Source: a virus. From it: a DNA stretch of 30,375 nt. Each line of letters starts with the position of its first letter. The stretch's first letter is position 1. Made by a program: the position numbers and the translations under genes. The notes under the pieces are model-generated. The model did not search any database and was not told the DNA's origin. It saw only the letters and a program-made list of their open reading frames with translations. The stretch is taken from positions 1 to 30,375 of the IMG/VR virus record IMGVR_UViG_3300025168_000412. One strand, given 5' to 3'. Below are positions 28,801 through 30,375 of the stretch, piece after piece.

Positions 28801-29805
28801 ATTGCAGATAGTTTTGCAATATCAATGGGTGGGGCTACTTTTTATAGAAATAGAGTTGGCAAATACATAAGTGAAGGTTTAGATCAACAACAAGCAGAAG
28901 AAAAAGCTTTTCAAGATTTCCAAGAAATAGCGGAAGCTACTCAACAGTCAGCTAGAGCAGATATGATTTCTCAAGAACAAGCGAGTCCACTTGGTAGATT
29001 AATATTAGCTTTTCAAAATACTCCTATGCAATATGCTCGTTTAATGAAAAAAGCGGGATTAGATTTAATAAATGGTAGAGGGAGCACAAAATCAAATATA
29101 TCAAAAATAATATATTATGGTTTTGTTCAAAACCTTATATTCCATACTTTACAAACAGGTTTATTTGCTTTAATGGCACTTGGTGTAGATGATGAAGACG
29201 AAGAGTTAATAGATAAAAAAGAAGCGCGGGTACTTCAAGGAATGCTTGATACTACGTTAAGAGGTTTAGGTGTTGGAGGTGCTATTGTTTCTACTTTAAA
29301 AAATATGGCGTTAAAAGCGTATGAACAAGATAAAAAAGGTAGAAGAGCTGATTATACTTATGTTTTATTAGAATTTTTAAACCTATCTCCTCCAGTTGGT
29401 ATTAAAGCAAGAAAACTTTACGGCGCAACGCAGAGTTGGAAGTGGAATAAAAAAGAAGCTGAAGAATTAGGTATTGTAAATTTAGATAATCCTATATGGG
29501 AAGTTAGTACAGGAGTAACAGAAGCTGTTTTTAACGCTCCAGTAAATAGAATGTATAATAAATTACAAAACATAAGCGAAGCATTAAACTCTGAAAATGA
29601 AACTTGGCAACGTATAGCTGTTATTATGGGTTGGAATGCTTGGGATTTTGGTATAGACACAAGAAAAAAGACAACAAGTGGACGGGATTTGGCTAGTGGT
29701 GGATTTGAGTTTGCAGATGATAATTTTGAATTGGCAGGTGATGATTTTGAGTTTGCAGATGATATTTTTGAATTATCAAATGATGAGTTTGAGTTTGCGA
29801 ATTGA
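19831..29805 (+). CDS. Giant multidomain polyvalent virion protein (NPGNI domain, Zn-peptidase, HAD)
   Basis: A single 3324-codon frame, a third of the window. In order: an NPGNI-type domain (residues ~30-155), resembling muramidase-like domains of virion proteins; a Ser/Thr/Asp-rich linker (~190-390); coiled coil (~590-710); hydrophobic segments at ~765-784 and ~1078-1096; long Lys/Glu coiled coil (~1115-1330); a zinc-peptidase with HEIMH at 1370-1374 and candidate third ligand in NEANADE (1425-1431); a large helical middle with YDHNKPH near 2307; a complete HAD domain (DFDDT 2452-2456, LTARP 2530-2534, ADD 2586-2588); a C-terminal region with RFWIPPSAEDFMGLLYSFLG and hydrophobic stretches at ~2888-2915 and ~3093-3121; and an acidic, Phe-rich repeat tail from 3292. 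Large virion proteins joining peptidase and modifying domains are known as polyvalent proteins, thought to enter the cell with phage DNA. It is probably packed in the head and ejected. No RNA polymerase motif was found. Confidence 0.8.
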   Translation: MAEAKNIYSPSTYAMPNSSLADRGDMSLAEFNKNPGNIMYYQVYPDKITGKGHTKEKPVYVKHPKAGQLIMRDGKPKISDYAQHLLDNNFDIKPGAANNHGVMIHFETDNDGLKAKKQWWSTVKNWKPYKGKTVDEALRTYSGGATGYDSSGISGGFDGTKLLSDLNQSELDSLSINQMNAEDSVNYKRLINKNLIIIDPDSNTASINPANDTTYNIQGDEINPITGEIIIKDSGDSTANIPIDTSDVIATETISSEGIGVTPTAEEREKYNAEIAQRRSNNLKPDSSTENFIRNPEAHSATQTDDITTQGSEAIPIPSGSSNYETANLKNKSTSILSETDDEQPAPETDEEIFTVKPLNEQTTDSEAENRYGPNPLDNNLFQTTSDDKVGKYKGRPHQLVIGKTTIDVPGTGAYEGLNFTQDDLIRNVDAQVDAEALGADSEAITSVDVGSIYTSHLNTIEDWESFPENKKLSDVYDADNYDRTLHVPPDIKRIRYEVERYNKITDNVLRGYDAKEQDLELRAAILSSMTPEDILKAEADRFTDIEYEYLYLNGVNKVLENNQKKLNLENTKIIDEGEVVKRKQEKITSDVEGYLSEVDELQSQWKDIKQNGKFTYFGGVQRWVPNFQNEFQQLEYNEFLETKKDLDIWRDEINVEQKEFEKDVADVNGLIEIYNEEANKLYANIGFHQQEMVFTPSDPSLRYMTGEDGQFVISNSWNESIRDLGGKDNEMAKALDVVSSGASNYLEFKAFVKVFSGSMKKYTYPAAAIIVGGAAVMSWAGIGTTDLKNMRGFRGKKDVDGMISYDAMDFLADAFGNLSKKNILPTSNRPDANLFLQKPIEGQIFPYINSETGGWYKYGKAMSELIPYTLMIAGGVRKYAAGRATSSAERLRAVQGAGKGKQFRRLGLVDVGGKISLNPSKFVNSLQKRFKMGDRLANNLKQIDLTYKMLLSQNVAYARSEGLDGQSAFAMGSWMSLMTGISQSIMPDYLWFKGVKGKSLMKGLVNEMKKTAAFTLSKNITLGAKAIAFKKAGTQWFRNSFKELLEEELDVALNDVVKSNYLANHSPEVFDIMTQNHLVVGTMMLTGMLGSVQAFKTQKAVKNNIYYSLLKDQSTIIDGIGDKLQAVESEIKRLEGYTSLENWEKTHLKEMKKSKDALVKTRDHAFDIARAIQIAPEYVTTETIDLLIKKNKLVDEKVELLKSKDKVAVEKQVEDLNAKIEKVNEQIRTESYTVKKEKLNKILEKRGRKLAKDEGYEYYETKSREEYLEFANKENAKRAKDNKDLNDKIVALERDFNNYVKGGQLNEKTLKEIKKLKEKKQVLVPDTLQELKGKRAGGFTYYNDITKRHTIIINWDIARESKNFAVVQHEIMHAMLRQSFNTAKGRKMMTRMAMAIRAELLENPSVMSRYVINKFAGYDGGLINEANADELFTIMSEYMLQNNYRLSKSFLGKIGDMLRLIAREFGYNFKINNVNDVMNFIQDYSKEAKRGKFSLGMKKIKEKGLKGSVKLSAEQRARLDVENKITGAAKVSKSIYTDPKILEDLGLKESSKKIIIENARIRQLILDEGIEQDGKIVASPELQDALIANNMAAAVNLAKFAAANPKIMVLEEGKRVDFKQFLSGYYKELTELAGTYDASINEFGQYMNTILPLRYNQILDAEKKGEIEGSVSLDAEGVNEVEDTDVGILGRLDESESSLPGVNIAFKVGGEALQKEYEDHYEKGYLMIKNGPLKGQSREEWLEELKELGFVDAFGNIFDINNIDLANLQDLAVNITSKISGIDADKLNYVLNAKARKEGKIPAVKFMANLRIDESRGSNELRDAQLAMKKIGMALFVGPVLTEGFVGTTSKPIGSLKIRPNLQKLHYNKGSKKNNVQMFHKKPNIDIKTAEESAGIIDGKSFRADRNISANVHAYWNAFGKMVGSQSMRNVLAKHGDLTQKIRVALEDGKSKLAQSKYYKESAKEIREEIIEGLEGMSINLTGIIIDYQEDSDTFKQKTKELFKETFENSNVDYNKLYNQLFQKIGLLTIWGSMSVRYQALGMEAPVFKDFIEEQLENIAEDSEVFNSIGIVPSPGFGPLSKNAAYGRNDVERGRANLAEYAQELKKRVLDPKDSMTIEKAMIYLTMMGGMYKNASGIANKQFSPESKGSTNVKYNFVMLDSKRFRANVTESAQDYYDVINLATDNFFDISGKKLSLLLKDNSNAFLKELMKDGIDATLEKRNAQADIARELFKDTIIRNWKKYGISENPRDRMMFAQVIFSYSEGMESPSRKAAKIWGIAEGLYDFKNNKYIGGDINKVGSDLEYDHNKPHRKLIQRSIEILSKNNEIEWNDLFDKAFEDYTISIITNKHNKAINSAGFQSIIGPNYAEGSKMTDVTRGVFNRSYNDILLNHPDIKPILEIASRGKVRVGDGFVNVKAPKVSKSIAYHEVAKIARSIEYTENTKGISILDFDDTLATTKSSVLFTTPEGIKGKLNAEEYARDYVALESAGYKFDFSEFNKVIDGKVAPLFNKALKLARKFGTENMFVLTARPAEAAPAIYQFLKENGLEIPLANITGLENSTAEAKAMWIVGKVEEGYNDIYFADDALQNVQAVKNVVEQLDVKSKVQQAKASKSIEYSEEFNKILEEASGINAEKQFSATKGRKRGEKKGKYRFWIPPSAEDFMGLLYSFLGKGKKGDAQIKFFKKVLLDPFAKAITQLNQAKQQMANEYVELLKSFNGMRKRLQEKIMDDDFVIEDAVRVYLWNKAGYKIPGLSEKDKQELIDIVESDEKLLAFAASVGKISRDENGYIKPSEEWETDGIRHDLFQKSGKIKRAEFLETFKQNREIIFGKWSGKKLVGPNMNKIEAIYGPDFRSALEDVLWRMENGSNRTFGNNKKVNAFMNWVNGSVAAVMFVNVRSAVLQTLSMANFINWEENNMFAAASAFANQGQFWTDFAYLFNSDFLKQRRSGLTTDLNASELITHLSKTDNKAKAAVNWLLKKGFLPTQIADSFAISMGGATFYRNRVGKYISEGLDQQQAEEKAFQDFQEIAEATQQSARADMISQEQASPLGRLILAFQNTPMQYARLMKKAGLDLINGRGSTKSNISKIIYYGFVQNLIFHTLQTGLFALMALGVDDEDEELIDKKEARVLQGMLDTTLRGLGVGGAIVSTLKNMALKAYEQDKKGRRADYTYVLLEFLNLSPPVGIKARKLYGATQSWKWNKKEAEELGIVNLDNPIWEVSTGVTEAVFNAPVNRMYNKLQNISEALNSENETWQRIAVIMGWNAWDFGIDTRKKTTSGRDLASGGFEFADDNFELAGDDFEFADDIFELSNDEFEFAN
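19921..20295 (+). other. NPGNI (muramidase-like) domain in the giant protein
   Basis: Residues 34-38 read NPGNI. About 80 residues later comes HFETDNDGLKAKKQWWSTV, then YKGKTVDEALRTYSGG. The order NPGNI, aromatic-plus-Gly-Ala 'F-x-T/D-x-x-x-G-x-x-A' and a 'Y-x-x-K-T-x-x-E-x-x-x-x-Y' helix matches a peptidoglycan-cleaving domain found in phage structural proteins such as PRD1 P5-like and tail lysozyme-like proteins. Placing such an enzyme at the N-terminus of an ejected protein would let it open the cell wall during infection. No catalytic residue is assigned. Confidence 0.5.
23836..24285 (+). other. Zinc-metallopeptidase domain in the giant protein
   Basis: Residues ~1336-1485. A beta strand (RHTIIINWDI) precedes the helix with HEIMH (1370-1374), giving two zinc-binding His and the catalytic Glu. 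About 50 residues further, NEANADELFTIMSEYM supplies acidic residues (E1426, E1431) suited as third ligand, as in gluzincin-type enzymes. A helical end (LRLIAREFGYN, then VNDVMNFIQDY) follows. It may process virion proteins, itself or a host target. Confidence 0.72.
27166..27660 (+). other. HAD-superfamily hydrolase domain in the giant protein
   Basis: Residues ~2446-2610. Motif I ILDFDDTLA has the nucleophile D2452 and acid/base D2454; motif II is LTARP (T2531); motif III Lys is probably in AEAKAMW; motif IV is FADDALQNV (D2587, D2588). All four motifs are intact, so a working phosphatase or related hydrolase is expected. The cap region is the insert after motif I. Repeated KxSKSIxY-like motifs bracket the domain. 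Confidence 0.82.
29704..29802 (+). repeat. 21-base tandem repeat encoding an acidic Phe-rich tail
   Basis: Four full units (29704-29724, 29725-29745, 29746-29766, 29767-29787) and a partial fifth (29788-29802) end the giant gene. Each encodes F-E-[FL]-[AS]-[DGN]-D/E-x. Units 1, 3 and 5 share FEFA and units 2 and 4 share FEL, so there is a 42-base higher-order period. The result is a 33-residue acidic, phenylalanine-rich C-terminal tail. Confidence 0.93.
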
Positions 29806-30350
29806 AAAAACTTTTTATACTTTTAATATTAGTGTCTTGTGCGAAAGAAATTGATGATCTTGGTTTTAGAGTTTATACTATTTTAGAAGGCCAACACAGC
29901 TCTGGTGTTTTTGTAAATTATGCAGAGAATTCTAGAATAAAATTTGATTTTATGCTTAATGAATCTGCTTATTATGAAACTGAAATACCAGAAAACCAAC
30001 ATGATGTAAATAAAATATACGGCGTAAGTGATTTTGGAGTTAGGCATCAAAAATACTCTATAAGATTAGGATGGAGGTACTTAAATGAACAGTTAGAACT
30101 TTGTTGGTTAAAACATGAAGACGATGTTCATTCGTCTGCTACAATAAAAATTATACAACCAGATGTAATATATAGTGCTATTATTGATATAAATACGTTT
30201 TATTATGTAATAGTAATAGATAACGATACTACGCTTGTTCGTAGAAGACCAAAAGGTAACTGGGGTTTAAAAAGAAGGTATTATTTATACCCTTATTTTG
30301 GTGGTAATGAATATGCACCACACAACATAACAATTAAAATAAAAGAATGA
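29802..30350 (+). CDS. Lipoprotein of Bacteroidota-like family, TTG start
   Basis: A 182-residue protein whose start is TTG at 29802, overlapping the TGA of the giant gene (TTGA, 4 bases). An in-frame stop at 29790-29792 leaves no upstream start, and only TTG gives the full signal peptide MKKLFILLILVSC. The lipobox is LVSC with C13 as lipid attachment site. The following AKEIDD is acidic, a feature linked to surface export of lipoproteins in Bacteroidota. The mature protein is beta-rich. DVNKIYGVSDFGVRHQKYSI then RLGWRYLNEQLEL, and near the C-terminus YLYPYFGGNEYAPHNITIKI, match a pattern I recall from lipoproteins of Bacteroidota genomes. It may act at the cell surface, for example in superinfection exclusion or lysis. 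That is inference. The next gene overlaps its stop by ATGA. Confidence 0.75.
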   Translation: MKKLFILLILVSCAKEIDDLGFRVYTILEGQHSSGVFVNYAENSRIKFDFMLNESAYYETEIPENQHDVNKIYGVSDFGVRHQKYSIRLGWRYLNEQLELCWLKHEDDVHSSATIKIIQPDVIYSAIIDINTFYYVIVIDNDTTLVRRRPKGNWGLKRRYYLYPYFGGNEYAPHNITIKIKE

Positions 30351-30375
30351 AAAAACTAATCGCACCAATGTGTAT
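30347..30375 (+). CDS. Start of a further gene, 3' end outside the window
   Basis: An ATG overlaps the TGA of the lipoprotein gene (ATGA). Nine complete codons read MKKLIAPMC before the window ends. The Lys-Lys-hydrophobic start with an early Cys hints at a signal peptide or membrane protein, possibly a second lipoprotein, but too little is visible to name it. Confidence 0.5.

Noticed and set aside
315-29660. Reverse-strand open frames scattered over the window (for example 15263-15556, 24282-24605, 27609-27893)
   Set aside because: All lie opposite long, well-supported + strand genes, show no recognisable domains, and have low-complexity Ser/Leu/Ile/Phe composition typical of antisense frames.
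1-30375. tRNA genes, CRISPR arrays, insertion sequences, integrase or attachment sites
   Set aside because: No cloverleaf-like GC-rich segment, regularly spaced repeats, transposase or integrase motif was seen. Coding is nearly continuous virion genes.

Overview
The window is a contiguous, almost gap-free block of virion genes from a tailed double-stranded DNA phage, all on the + strand. The order is terminase large subunit (5' end cut off), portal, scaffold-like protein, major capsid protein, connector/ring proteins, a very large nozzle/muzzle-type tail protein, further beta-rich virion proteins, two or three internal/ejection proteins, a 3324-residue multidomain protein, a small lipoprotein, and the first codons of one more gene. 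There is no tail sheath, tail tube or tape-measure gene, so a short-tailed (podovirus-like) particle is likely. Gene order and sequence motifs resemble crAss-like phages and related uncultured marine phages. No close named relative can be fixed from sequence alone.

The host is probably a marine member of the Bacteroidota (flavobacterium-like). The DNA is very AT-rich. Genes start without Shine-Dalgarno sequences and are preceded by A/T-rich leaders. The tail protein carries a Gly-Cys ... Asp-Gly-Ser-Cys module of a kind common in surface proteins of marine Bacteroidota. The lipoprotein at the end resembles Bacteroidota lipoproteins, with acidic residues just after the lipid-bearing cysteine. 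This host call is inference.

Layout: 1-1065 terminase C-terminal part with the nuclease domain; 1068-3482 portal; 3511-4710 scaffold-like; 4732-6180 major capsid protein, followed by an intrinsic terminator (6197-6243); 6267-7124 conserved unknown protein; a strong UUCG hairpin without a U-tract (7131-7169); 7182-9248 two connector/ring proteins; 9252-15608 the 2118-residue nozzle/muzzle protein; 15610-17323 two beta-rich proteins; 17382-19814 two probable internal virion proteins; 19831-29805 the giant protein; 29802-30350 lipoprotein starting with TTG; from 30347 an incomplete gene. Every gap is under 90 bases.

The genes fit one assembly line. The terminase packages DNA through the portal into a capsid built on the scaffold. 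Ring proteins and the muzzle close the neck and form the short tail. The Ala/Gln-rich proteins and the giant protein are probably packed in the head and ejected with the DNA. The giant protein is the most remarkable item. It combines an N-terminal NPGNI (muramidase-like) domain, coiled coils, hydrophobic segments, a zinc-peptidase HExxH domain, a complete HAD-type phosphatase cassette bracketed by repeated linker motifs, a conserved C-terminal region, and an acidic, phenylalanine-rich tail built from 21-base tandem repeats.
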